Positions 14,437 to 26,951 of a stretch of DNA of 64,000 nt are shown piece by piece; position 1 is the first letter of the stretch; each line of letters opens with the position of its first letter. The stretch is from positions 157,479,247-157,543,246 of the forward strand of contig CM043943.1 of assembly GCA_014529385.2 (NCBI GenBank), given 5' to 3'. The stretch is from Adiantum capillus-veneris (lineage: Eukaryota > Streptophyta > Polypodiopsida > Polypodiales > Pteridaceae). A program made the position numbers and the translations under genes. Below the pieces are notes generated by a model. It did not search any database and was not told where the DNA came from. It saw only the letters and a program-made list of their open reading frames with translations.

Positions 14437-17400
14437 TCACAATTCTTTAGGCTTACCTAACCATGCTAGAAGTTCTAATTCTGCTACAGTAGTGAAATCA
14501 AACTCTTCCACAGGGGTTCTCTTCACATCCTTGTAACTATGGTCCTTGAGATTTATTCGCGTCGTGGTTTCCATATGTCTCAAGTAGATATGGTCATAAC
14601 CCCAGTCGTGGTCCATTTTCAATTGTCACATGAATGGTCTTTTTAGAATGATGTCATAGTTGTTCTTCTTACCAAAGTCAACAATAGCAAAGGTTTGCTC
14701 ATATTCAATACCACGAGAAGTAACAACTCATTTTTCTAGTAGTCTTATGGGATTTTTGATGTGTCCATCTGCAAGCTGTAGTTTCAACCTGCTAGCCCTT
14801 ACTATTGGTTTTTCCCATTTTTTCTAGATCTCTTTTATTGCAATGAAAACGCCGGCTCCACTGTAAAGGATTGCCATGGTTTTACACCTTGGAATTCCAC
14901 AGACGAGTGGTGTTTCCACCTTGTCCCTCATAGTACTCGCCTACCTTGTTTAGTGGCACTGGCCGAGTGTTTAACTGAGGCATTTCAAGCTCTTCGATCC
15001 CTTCCTCGATTTCAGTCGTTGGTTTTTTTACACCAAATTTCTCTAGGCATTTTTCCACATTAGCCCACATGTTTGGTCGTATTTTAAGAAACTCGGCTAA
15101 TTCTATCGTACAGGTGACTGGTGTCGACAAAATGTCTAGCAATCCTTTTGAATCGATGACCTTGTTGGAAGATAGTCTCTGTGATGGGACTGGAATAACA
15201 TCTGACTTGACCTCGTGCCCTCCCATATAGGATGGTAGTGTTCTTAGCGAATGGGGTTGACTGTCCATATACTATACATATCCTTTGTCTCCCTAATACA
15301 AATCCACTTCTAGATTCATTTGAAATCTACTCTTGATTTCCTCTATTGGTGGAAGAGACACTCCTCTTCCATCACTTGTTTGGTTTACTCGTCTTCTTAG
15401 CTCACTCGCTTAATTGGCCTCTTCTATGTGAAATTCCTCGGAAGAGTTATCCATGGTATTCAACACTGTCATTGGCTCTAATGGGAGGTCCTTGAGCTTT
15501 TGTTCGTGCTCCTGACAAGAATCTAGCTCTTTTTGTTCCTGGTTTGGTGGGATTACTGGTGTAGGTGGGACAAGGATCACACCCTCAGGTTTTCCAATTG
15601 GTGGTTCTAGTAAAGCTTGGGTTGTTTGAATCATTTTTTGGCACATTTCAAGCTTGTCCTTTTCTAGTTTTGCATATAGATATGTCATCCACCTCTGTTC
15701 TTGGGTTTGGTTGTTTTTGAGCCATATTTCATAGGCTTTTAGGAGGGCTTCTAATGGCTCATTAACCTTCTTGACCAATACTGATCCTCCCGAACTAGCA
15801 CTTATTTGTTTCTCATCTGTGGTTGGTTCTTCTGGAGGTTGAGACATCTGCATAAGAGAAGGTGCAACCATTTCCTCATGTTGTCTTATCTTCTCTTTAG
15901 CTTGGTTAAGCTCTTCCGCTAGGGGTTTCTGCTCTCGTTCCCTACGTGCTTTCATCCTAGCCTTTCTAGCTTTCCAACTATTCCATTTGCTCTTGGTTTT
16001 TTGACTAGGTGCATTAGTCTTTGGTTCACCCGTCTCTGGACTCGCATCAATTTATGTCTTCTCTATCTCTGGGTTCTCAACAGATTTCTTTTGAGCTTGT
16101 GCTCTCGTAACTACATGAACTAAGTACGACGTTTTCATTTTCTGAGCTACTGGGTAGCTGAACGATTCTTGAGACATTCATTGTGATCTTTCTGACTCGG
16201 TTTGGAGTTTTTTTGGACAGTTGGGGATCAAGTGAATGACGCCACAGTCAAGATAATAGGCATTTACTTGTGTGATCTCCGTTTGAGGATATTATTTGAC
16301 CAAGTGGTTGTTACAACTTTTGTTAAGATTTGGTTGAAGAGCTTCTTCTTGCATTTCCTCCTCGCTGACTTGGACCTAGGTAAGCCTCTATTCACATGAA
16401 CCTCAATGTCCTTTCGTCCATCTTGTACCTTCTTTCTTCAGGTCAAAATGTAGGAGGTGGAGGTTGTACCAGCCTCACCACTCCATGTGTTTCTCTCATC
16501 TTCTGTCGTTTCGAAGGGCAATACCCGTTTTGGTTGTTATAATACATTGTAGCTAGTACTAGCACTTGTTTATTAGACGCTTTCATCATCAACATGTGTC
16601 TACAGGCATTGTAACACCTGGCAGTGGAGGTTGTTGTCCTTAGACAGCAGGCTGTGGTCTTGAAACTCCTATTGGACTTGGTGTATTCCCCGTAACATAT
16701 TTGGGTGGAGTAGGTGCTACTGGATTAGGTTGTACATACCTCTCCCTAGCATATTCCATGCCATAGTATCACTCTTCCCTCGTATGGTTTGTCCATTTCC
16801 TTTCAATTTAGCACCACTTAGACTCCCTGAAATCAGCATTTACAAGAGGAGCTAACCTCATGATCATTTTGTTAAGAGATGTTTCTTGATCGATAGGTGC
16901 CACTGATTTTGCAATGGACTCACTCACCTGTGAATCACTGTGTTGAGAGGATGTGTCGTCCTCTTGACTCTTACAATCATTTTCTATATATTGCTCACAT
17001 TTATCCACCAGATAAAGAGCTTCTTTAATCAATTCGGTTAGCGTCAGGCTCCTTATCATATGCAGATCCTTCTAAAGACCCGCATGTCTCATTCCCTAGA
17101 TAAAGATCAACATCAATAATACTTGCATAGGTAGTTCATCTCTTAGACAGAACTTGACAAGTCTTGAAACTCCTATTGGACTTGGTGTATTCCCCGTAAC
17201 ATATTTGGGTGGAGTAGGTGCTACTGGATTAGGTTGTACATACCTCTCCCTAGCATATTCCATGCCATAGTATCACTCTTCCCTCGTATGGTTTGTCCAT
17301 TTCCTTTCAATTTAGCACCACTTAGACTCCCTGAAATCAGCATTTACAAGAGGAGCTAACCTCATGATCATTTTGTTAAGAGATGTTTCTTGATCGATAG

Positions 17401-18637
17401 GTGCCACTGATTTTGCAATGGGCTCACTCACCTGTGAATCACTACGTTGAGAGGATGTGTCGTCCTCTTGACTCTTACAATCATTTTCTTTATATTGCTC
17501 ACACTTATCCACCAGATAAAGAGCTTCTTTAATCAATTCGGTTAGCGTCAGGATCCTTATCATATGCAGATCCTTCTAAAGACCCGCATGTCTCATTCCC
17601 TAGATAAAGATCAGCATCAATAATACTTGCATAGGTAGTTCATCTCTTAGACAGAACTTGACATATCTCTTGAGCCGTAATGCCGCTTTGCACACTGATT
17701 CACTCTCTTTTTGCTTGACTCTGTGGATTTGTGAGATCGTTTTGTGAGCTATGCCTTTCTACGAGAATTCTTTGATGAATTCTCCAAATAGCTCGTTTAG
17801 AGTCTCAAAATCACATCTTTCCGCTGAGTCGGACCATGTAGCCATGTCGTCTTCAAGAGTTGGTCCAAATCCTGTAAATTGTGTTGCAAAATCCAAAACT
17901 TCCTCTGTCCTAATTACTCTTTTGAAAGCCGCTACGAGATCTCTCGGATCTTTACCTCCAGCGTATTTCTTGTTTATCCATTTCTGGATATGGGATGGTC
18001 TAACTCGACGATTGTCTACAAGTGTAACCATAGACTCTCCCAATCCTTCTCTCGCTTCAGGTCTTCCACTATGCCTAGGTTCTTCTTCGAAGGGATCAAT
18101 CGTTCTCTTGGAAATTGGTCCTTGAGAAGGCATGTCTGCCATCTCTGTGATCACTTCATCTCTTATTATGGCTCTAGAATGGAATCCATGTGGCTCTCTT
18201 TTTGGAATTCTCGTAGGAATTATCATGTTTGGTGGAGGTAGATGTGATCCTTCATTGACCGAATATCCACCTATGTCTAATGCAATCCATGGATATGTGA
18301 TTTCTATAGCTCTATATTCTCATCCATACTTGTCAACAACTATAGACTTCCATTGGTAGTCGACTCCGTATGTATAGACATATAAGAGCTTGTAATTCGT
18401 CAGCTCTTCTGGGTATGGCTCTGCGCATCTATAAATGTTGACCTCATTGTTATCAACATATCTATATAGTCCTTCACTCTCATGACCTGTCATGCAAACT
18501 CTCTCAAAAAAATTGGTATTTATCAACTGCAAGTTTGGAAGATCCATTGTGGGTGGATGCTCCTCTATTGTTGGGATCCTGAAGCTTATGTAAGCTGAGT
18601 TTGACTCTAAAGAGAACATGATATCTGGGCTTAACAA
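14437..18637 (-). pseudogene. E2 Gag-protease polyprotein (Ty3/gypsy-like, decayed)
   Basis: From the ATG at 18637 to about 14900 the open segments lie in one reading frame, broken mainly by stops. Segments: 18637-18320; 18226-17759, a retrotransposon Gag-like domain (RPSHIQKWINKKYAGGKDP, then FGPTLEDDMATWSDSAERC); two copies of an 83-residue block (17563-17312 and 17059-16808); a degenerate zinc knuckle near 16215-16250 (LDCGVIHLIPNC with the first Cys replaced by Tyr); an E/K/Q-rich coiled-coil-like stretch (15955-15410); and 15268-14882. After a frameshift near 14895 an aspartic-protease-like region follows: YSGAGV where D-S/G-G is expected, LQLADGHIKNP, NYDIILKRPFM, then DWGYDHIYLRH. The loss of the catalytic Asp and several stops make it inactive. 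The protease block resembles plant Ty3 elements of the Tat/Athila type. Confidence 0.75.
16657..17664 (-). repeat. 504-bp tandem duplication inside E2 gag
   Basis: 16657-17160 and 17161-17664 are near-identical head-to-tail copies. The period of 504 bp equals 168 codons, so gag frame is kept. Differences between copies are few (for example TATATATTGC against TTTATATTGC). The junction is marked by GTCTTGAAACTCC following TTGACAA. Confidence 0.95.
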
Positions 18638-18689
18638 CTTTAGCTCAATGTAAGAAGTCTTATTCCAAAGTGTTCAAATGCTTTGGTTA

Positions 18690-20300
18690 GGGAAAATTCA
18701 AAAATATATCCAAAACCGTGATTTTTTTCTCACAATTCTCTCAAATTGTCGGTCACCCCTAACTTTCGGATGACCTTAAACGACGTTTTTTTGAGCGTTG
18801 ACCAACAATGAATGACCTATAGGGTCTTTGATTGTTGTTCAGGGTTGACATTGAATGTTGTAGAGCTACTCTAGAGCTTCATTTTGATAAAAAAAAGTTT
18901 TTGAATCCAATATCGGTAGCTCAAGTTATGGCCAAAATAGTCAACCTGTGCCTAGAGGCTTCATTTGCGTATGATGTCTACTGGCTCAGAATTGCTCCAA
19001 ACTTTAATTGTAGATTCTCCTTGATGTATTCTATCCACTCCAAGTCTCAGTTTGTGATTTTGACACTTTTAGACAGGTCTATTAGTCCTTTTATAGTTAG
19101 GTTACTTGTAACTTCCCGGGAAGGTTTACTAAGCCAAAAGTGATCCAAATTCAATGAAACTTGGTCTCTAGGCTTATTTTATGCTAGCAAACATTTTTGT
19201 GAGCACATATGCAAGTTTTGACTTCAAATTTGGTACTTGAGATATCAGATGCATATGATGTCTTTTGTGGAAAAAGGAAGCGACTTTTGTTCTAGTGGCT
19301 ATTTATCACTCAAGCAACTCTCAGCAACTCTCAAAATTCAATTTGAGCACTTTTTGTGCAAGTTATGGTCAATACAAGCAGAACCTTGCCCAATTTCTGT
19401 CTTTTGGCCTTTGCAAGCTCAAATGTGCTCCAAATTCAATGAAATTTTGGCTAGGGACTTCTTTTATGCTCTAGGACACTAGGGTGTACTCAGATGTCTG
19501 ATTTGACCCAAATTTGGCCCCTAAGACATCATACGCGTATGATGTCTTTTTTCTCAGATTTCACTCATTCTTCTACCCAAGGTACTCCTTGATGCATACA
19601 ACAAGAATATGTGATCACAACAAATTTGGGATGTCAAAATTACTACTTTTTCACCTTTACCTTCTTGTATTTGCAATAATCTCTTTAAATGCAAAAGTAT
19701 GTGTCCAAATGAGATGAAATTTTGCAAGCAAGCTTAACACATCACTTCCAAACCCCCTATGTGGTCAAAAGTGCAATTGAAATGTCAGATCTGGCCTTGA
19801 GACATCATACGTGTATTATGTCTATGTGCTCAAAATTTGCCCAAACTTGGTCTGTAAGCTTGTTTTGTTATGCTTAACACCCTAGTAAGCTCAAATTTCA
19901 ATGTTGGTCCCTAAATGTGCCCTTTAGACATCATATGCGTATGATGTCTAACTAGTCAGTTTGAAGCGAAATTCACTCCAGAGGTTCCTCACTACACTGG
20001 TAACTCACAACAAGCTTTAGAATTGAATTCCAACACTTTTTGTGCAAGTTATGATCAATTCGAGCCTTTACTTTGCCTAGATGCGTCTGTGGTCTTTGCA
20101 AACTCAAAAATGCTTCAAATTCAATGGAATTTGGCCTATAGGCTTCCTAGATTCTCTAGATCACAAGGGTGCACTCGATTGTAACTTTTCACCCCGGATA
20201 TGGCCTCTAAGACATCATACACATATGATGTCCAGGTGGTCAGAATTCAGTTCTGCTTCTACCAGAGGTGCCCCTTGGTGTCACTGAAAATTTTGGAACT
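18690..20300. repeat. E2 leader: degenerate ~284-bp tandem repeats centred on a palindrome
   Basis: Six copies of a 24-bp dyad element occur, with their right halves GATGTCT at 18973, 19257, 19541, 19817, 19943 and 20227. Spacings are 284, 284, 276, 126 and 284 bp. The copy at 19524-19547 is a perfect palindrome made of AGACATCATACG and its reverse complement. Flanking sequence is repeated too (CAAATTCAATGAAATTTGGC, GTGCAAGTTATGGTCAA). The short 126-bp spacing shows one internally deleted unit. The array fills the space between the 5' LTR and gag. Confidence 0.9.
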
Positions 20301-20324
20301 AAAAAATGCACAAAATCATTAGTT

Positions 20325-20971
20325 TGTTCCAAAGCCTCTACACTTAAAACCCTCACTCTAGATCAATCTACGGAAAATACATATGAAGACAGAGTCAGAT
20401 TTTGGAAGTGCCCAAAACTGAAATCTATGAGTACCTATGCGTAGCTTATGTCGCCACGATTCTAATGACTACTTGCAAGCAGAAAACAGCCATCGTGTGA
20501 TACACTTACGACCACAAATGGCTCGTAGATGCATTAGTGTGCATGCTCCATCTCGCATGGAATGCTTGGTGTTGTTCCGTAGCTCTCATTGGGCCTAGCA
20601 CAATGGTGTTGTCGGTTCTCCAATGTGATGAGCGAGCGGAGAGTAGCGCCAGGATGAAGCTCACTCTCTCTCTTCCTCTCTCTCACACATAGTCGACGAC
20701 AGCTTAAAGCTTGATTATGATAAATTTCTCTTTACAAAATGACCTAGGTACCTTATATACTAAGGCTACCATAGGTTAAACCTAAAATAGAGTTCCAGGG
20801 GTAGAATGGCTTTGTATGTACAATTTGGAAGTGCCATTGCATCCCGGCTTCTGCAACTAGACTAACTACTCATTTCAAATGATGTTTTTAACCATATTCC
20901 GCAACATTTCATAACTCTCAAAAAATAAGGCTTTGTTGAGTTATGTCGTGCTGTTGACCCACGGGTCAACC
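20325..20971 (-). repeat. E2 5' LTR (right copy)
   Basis: Direct repeat of 10322-10969. It starts TGTTCCAAAGCC on the plus strand and ends GGGTCAAC before a C run that blurs the exact end. No match to a standard tRNA primer site is seen directly inside it. Confidence 0.85.
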
Positions 20972-22596
20972 CCCCCCCCTCGTGGACCCCTTCATGGAAA
21001 CAGAAATCAAAGGGCTCAAGGAGGAGAGATAGTGTGAAAATGGGACCTTACTCTATAGTGCACGATGGGAGTTTCACTTGTGTAGTGGGACTATAGCCTC
21101 AGGCATCAAGGCAACCAAGAGCTATCATGGCCAAAGACTATTAATACCAAGAGAAAGCTGAGCCAACTTGGTACTTCTAAGGAAACAAGAAAATTTCTCC
21201 TTACAATCATCAAGCAATGGGAATCACAATAGAGTGATTTGTGAAGCAAATGACAAACCATCACATGACCACTAAGCACCATAATGTATGCTCCGCTACA
21301 ATTTTTCCCACCTCCACTAATCGAGACTAAGAAAAATGAGCTCACAAACTAATGATAAAACCCTAAAATTGGCATTTCTTTGTGGCACAAAGTGTTTTGT
21401 GTCACTCACATTGGTTTTTGGCATTGAGAATGCTTTGTACACTTTTCTCATACTTACGCCTTGACACCATAGAGCACCCCTCTTTGTGTGGTCAAAATTT
21501 CCAAATTCTACCTCTTTCACTCCCTACAATCTCAAGTTTTTTTGTGTCACACAACAAGATTTTGACCTAAAAAGTTTCCCCCAAAAATTTGCTCTCTGTT
21601 GGCAAAGATCTCCTCTGTCTCGTAGAATGTTTTGTGAAACTACCATTGTGGGGCTTGAATGTGTTCTTTTAGTGTCTGAAACCATGATGGTGTTCTTGGT
21701 TTGAGTTTTTTTCTTCTCTATTTGGTGAAAAATGCCTCATGTTTTTTTTTTTGGTACAAACTTGTCATATTCCTCGCCTTGAGGCTTTCTAATGAAAGTA
21801 TTGTCTTTAGGCTTCCTATTGGTCCTTTTAGAACTTGGTTTAGAATTGACTAGCCCAAGTTATCACCTAATTTTGCAATTGCACATTAGTAGCTTGTTGT
21901 TGCCAACTCTCTGGTGTTGTGTCTACTCCTATGATTGGTCTTTATACCTCCTCTCATGCCTTCATGTTTTTCAACCTTACTTCATAGCCTTTTATCTTTC
22001 TTCCCCCTACTTTCTTGCTTTCTCGCCCTACAAAGTCTGGTGGTAGTCTGGACACCATCACTAGGTTCATAAAAGTGCAAAGTGCATGGGGAAGAAGGAA
22101 TGGTGCAAGAATCAACATGAAATTTTATTGAGGGAATTAAATGATAGGGGCTTTGTGCTTTCAAAGGCAAGGCCTTTCCCTCAACAATCTATCTTCCATT
22201 GGTTCGACTCTTATGCCCACTTATTCTGCATGAGAAACTTGATATAAAGCACTCATGCATGCAAGTGAATAGAGCACACAAAGGGATGTAAAAACATGGG
22301 ATTGTTCACAAGCATCAAGAAAAGTATCATTAGATAAATAACATAAAGCTTTGGGATTTATGGCTTGTCCACACTTTGGAATAAGCTACCCAATTCTGGA
22401 CTCTTATGCGATCCCAAGTTTATGTATGCGACTTGGACTTAAGTTTGTAGAAGAGTGTATATAAAACACCAGGATTTGCAATTGTCTAGCCCTTTTAAGT
22501 ATAGTAGGAGGATTCTTGATGGGAGGAAGTGTAGGCTCCAGGATTCTAGGTTGGTTCAAAGGGTTAGGTGAGGTTGGTTGTTTGGGTACCCATTGG
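20972..22596. other. unassigned sequence between E2 and L1
   Basis: No recognised protein on either strand and no LTR pair. Short frames exist but lack family motifs. The minus-strand frame just before L1 (22631-22404) contains HQWVPKQPT, which recalls the E2 W-x-P-K motif; it is too short to assign. Confidence 0.4.
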
Positions 22597-25500
22597 TGAG
22601 AGGTCTCCCAACCCACCGACTCTAAAGTCATGATTGATGGGGTCCTTGACAGGTCTCTAAGTTAGGAAAAATCCAAAGAATAGTCCCTTACCATTGGGGC
22701 AATGGCTTGACACCATAGCCTTAGGAAATAACCTAGTCCTGTCTCGTAAGCAAAAATGGGACAAAAATCTAAAAGCTAAAACTTTTTTGACCTTGTAACC
22801 TCTACAAATGGGCTAAAGAATCCTCTTCCAATAATTTTTTTCCCTCTACGTGAGCGAGGGCACAACCATTGGTAGAGTCCTCTTCCACTGAAGAAGTTTA
22901 GTAAAATGCTAAAACGCGAGGATGGATAGTTACTAAAGTAATCGGGTCCACCCATCCATGATCGACAACCTTAATCGATCCCAGCTTACCACCCCGCACT
23001 CACACGTGCTACCACATTCTTTTTACACTTACAAGAATGGTTCCTTTCAATTTTACGTAACAATGATTCCTTAAAACAAAGCATTGAAAACAACACTGGA
23101 AAACATTATCTATCAAAACAGACATCTTTAGATTTAAAACAAGGTACTCTCAACTAGAAAATAATCTTTGACAACCATGGGCAGTACTCATCTTGTCTTA
23201 AGATTACCTGTACAAGGGTGAAAAATGACACCCATTCCTTTATTCAAATTCGGGGTGGAAGAAGACATCACCCAAAAGTTTGGGGCACCCATACGCCAAA
23301 CCAATTGCCCATACAATTGGGTGGCTCCCCTAGGATAAGAAAACGGTATCCTAACTTATGTAGAAACACCAAGACACGAACGGAGTAGAAACTCATCTTT
23401 CAGGGGGGCGGCCGGCTAGTGGCCTTATAGCCATCATTATTTATCACTTGAAGTGAAAAATACCAAGGAATCACAGGTGGTCTTAAGGCAAGCTATCTTA
23501 AGGATGATTAATCGGATCTTTTCTAGTTCATCCAAACTAAGCAAAAAAATTCTTTCCTAGTTTAACAAACAAATGCACGATGTTTCTTGGAAGGTGTCCT
23601 TCCGTTCTTAGACAATTCAATATTTCCTAAGTAACTATCAATTACCTAACGTATGCAATGTTATAACCTAAAAAAGACTTTTGCTAACTTATAGACTTTT
23701 ATATAACCAAGGACCCACCTTGGATTCATTCAAATGCGGCTGCGGCTCGGGGGCATGAAGACTCTTGTTCATCAAAATGCTACTCAAACCGGTCTCATGA
23801 TCTTGAGTGGTCCTGGTCCACTTGGTGGTGACATCATCCTTCATTTGTTGATTTGCACGAGTTCTTTTAGGGGCTTCTTTTTCATAGATTAAAGGATTCT
23901 TAACCATTAGGTGAAGTATTGAAAACTCAAAACCTACCATAAAAATTTCCACGATGCATTTTTACCAACTAATTTAATCCATTTTTTTCAAAATCTAAGC
24001 CTTTTATTGGATTTTAGTATTATAGGTAGTTTTTGTTTGTGTGATATTATTATCATGGGTTCCTAATACCTTGATTTAGCTATAAGAGTTCACACATAAT
24101 CTCAAGAGCTAATCTGCTAATTTTTTCCTTTGATTTATAGTTAAAAATAGTGACTTTTTGACATAGTAATTCTCTAAACTAAATATCTAAGCAATGTATT
24201 TTTTATTCTAGCTTCCTCATGATGTATTTAAGCTGTGATAGTTATCCTATAATTTTTTGAGTTAATTTTTTAATTTCTCTTTTTGAATTATAGTAAAAAA
24301 TAGAGCATTTTTTACTTAACAATGAATGAAATTGAATACCTGATTAATGTATGTCTATCCCAGCTTTTAATAGTGTATTCTCAATTTGAATTTTTTTAAA
24401 AAATCTCTAAGCTAATTTACTAATTATTTCTTTTAATTTTTTGCTAAAACTAGAGAATATAGGACATGGTAAGACTAATTATTTCATTAGGATATTTTTA
24501 TCACAAGTTTATAACACTATGTTCTAACTCTAAAATGTATCTTATAAACTTGAAAGTTATTTTACTAATTATCTTCTTTAATTTTTTACTAAAAATAAAG
24601 AATTTAGGCCTTAATAACTAGTGAAACTAATTTACTCATTGAGATATTTTTATTGCAAGTTTCCAATAGTGTATTAAAACTCTCAAAATTATCTTATAAG
24701 TTTTCAAGTTGCTTTACTAGTTATCTCCTTTAATTTTTTGCTAAAAATAAAACATTTAAGATATAGTAATTAGTAAAACTAGTTATCTCATTAGGGTATC
24801 TTAATTTCAGGTTTTCAATAGTGTTTTCTAACTTTGAAAATCATATTTTAAGTTTTAAAGTTGATTTACTAATTATCCTTTTAATTTTTCCATAAAAGTA
24901 GAGAATTTAGGACATAGTAATTGGTAAAACTAATTATCTCTCTTTTTATCATGGATTTCTAAAAAAAAAATCTCACTCTAAAAACTATCTTACGAGTTTC
25001 TAAATTGATCTACTAATTATTCTATTTAAGTTTCTACTTATAATAGAGAATTTAGAGCATAGTAATTAGTAAAACTAATTTTCTAACTGAGACTTTTTTT
25101 CAATAATTTCTTGATAGTGTTTTCTAACTCTTAAAATTAATCCATAATTTTCTAAGTTAGTTTACTAGTTTTCTCTTTTAATTTTCTATGAAAAATATAG
25201 AATTTTGGGTCTAATAATTAACAAAACTAATTAGTTAATTTTAAGATAATAACCACGGCTGATGTGTAGTGTGAAGCTTCTTTTTTATTATGTCATGATT
25301 TTTAAAACTATAGTTCTAGATTGTTTAGTAATGACGTGTCAATAAATAATAGTTTTTTGCTTAAATATATATTAAAACTAGGTAAATTTTTTTGATATAA
25401 TTTCCATAACTTTTTAATAATATGTAGAAGACATGAAAATTAATTTATAATTATCTAAGTTGATGTGGTATATTTCTCTTTAATTAAAGCCAAAATTAGA

Positions 25501-26312
25501 TAATTTTAGTTCTAATTTAAGTTGATAATTTATTTATTTTTTGCTCTTAATCAAAGATTTAATATTCAATAGTTTAATTATGTATAAGAAGGTAATTATC
25601 AATAGAGAGAGGCCTAATCTTTCCTAGTTAAAATTATAATTGTAAAAATAGACCTAAATTAATATCTTTAACTAATTCAACAAAATTAGGGTTAGTTACC
25701 TTGATTAATCACTTACAGTTTTTGCTCTCTAGTGATTTTTGGGTAGTCTCTCTCTAAGCTAGAGAGAACTTTCCAGGGTCTCTGAGTCAGAGTAAATTGT
25801 GAAAACTAGGGACTGTAATTAGCAACCCCCCAACTTCTTAGGCAGCCTCTGTCTCAAGGAAGCGCCCCTTATTGCTAGATCAATCTTTGGAAGGTCCATA
25901 ATATCTCCTTTAGCACATGTCAAGCTTGATTTCCCAATCGGCTAACTATAGTTTCACTTTATTGCTTCAACTAGGAATATCTACCGTATGTGATAAAATT
26001 TCTACTAGGCCATGTGAAAAGCCCATGTGATTTAATAATTGTAAAGTTTTTTAATTTTTTATTTAATTAAAGTGACCATGAAAACTTTAGGCAAAGATTT
26101 GACAATTAGTTTTTATCCAAATTCGATTCCGAACATTTTTGGCTGAAGTAAAAGTTGTGCTTAATATTATAAAAATACCAAATTCAACTATATTCAGGTT
26201 AAGGGTTTAATAGTTTGCATGTCCATTGCTCTCAAATAAAAATTGATTTTTGTAATTCCAAAAATGTTGTAGCTTTACAATCACCCCAATTTAAGAATTT
26301 GAGATGTCCTCA
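22597..26312. repeat. L1: very long LTR-like copy (about 3.7 kb)
   Basis: Collinear with L2 (43462-48371). Shared blocks include TCCTTGACAGGTCTCTA, CCTAGTCCTGTCTCG, the GGGTGAAAAATGACACCCAT region, the AT-rich centre and the final few hundred bases. The ends, TGAGAGGT and GTCCTCA, correspond to the perfect TGTAAGGT/ACCTTACA ends of L2 but are diverged. No target duplication is visible. It could be the 3' LTR of the minus-strand Tat-like element G2, which begins 640 bp to the right, but no polypurine tract is obvious at 26313, so that link is inference. No coding capacity. Confidence 0.75.
24112..25310. repeat. 152-bp tandem array inside L1 (about 8 units)
   Basis: The TTTACTAATT-like landmark recurs at 24112, 24264, 24416, 24561, 24713, 24865, 25009 and 25161, giving steps of 144-152 bp. 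Units are AT-rich and diverged. The same array occupies the equivalent place in L2. Confidence 0.85.
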
Positions 26313-26951
26313 TTTCAACCAAAGTTAGGTAGCTCTTATTTCTAAAGAAAAAGAACTTCTTATCTTTAGTGAAATCATCTTTCCTTATGACTAGATGCCC
26401 CTTAATTACTTTTTTCCTCAAGAATACCATCTGCTTTGAGATTCAACAACTACTTACTTTGGCATTACTAACCATTCATTATCCAATTTATCTAAGAAAC
26501 TCTTGGTATTGATTCCATCTTAAAAACCTTTACAAACCAAGTGTATCAACTCAAAAACCAAGTCAAATCCCTTCCATATAAACAAAAAGGATCCATACAT
26601 CCAACTTGTCAACATGAATGTGCTCGGCCTAGCTAACCATTTAGAGAAGCTTGTGTTTGACAAGTATTATACATCCTAGCTTTGCCAATTTGAATGCGCT
26701 CGACATGTTCTTGACATTTTGATCAATCTGTGTTCGACACAAGCTACCACCACTACCCTAACTTGGTTGACCAAAAATGAGTAAAGGGTTTGAAGAGGTA
26801 TCTTACCAAAAGTTTTTGGCTTTCAATGAGTCTCTTGCATTGATACTTCTGTACCTAGGTCATTTTTAAAGAAAGGCTATCCTGTGCACAAAGAATGTGG
26901 GTTGATTTTTGGATAACTAGCCCATTCCTAAGATGCCATCATAGATTTCTA
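26313..26951. other. spacer between L1 and the G2 pol
   Basis: Noncoding. If L1 is the 3' LTR of G2 this would be its 3' untranslated region; no decisive motif supports that. Confidence 0.4.

Noticed and set aside
18690-20300. Regular short palindromes resembling a CRISPR array
   Set aside because: Spacers are ~284 bp, themselves repeated, and the context is a plant retrotransposon leader.
22404-22631. Small gene with a WVPK motif next to L1
   Set aside because: One motif in a 75-codon frame without other support; kept only as a note.
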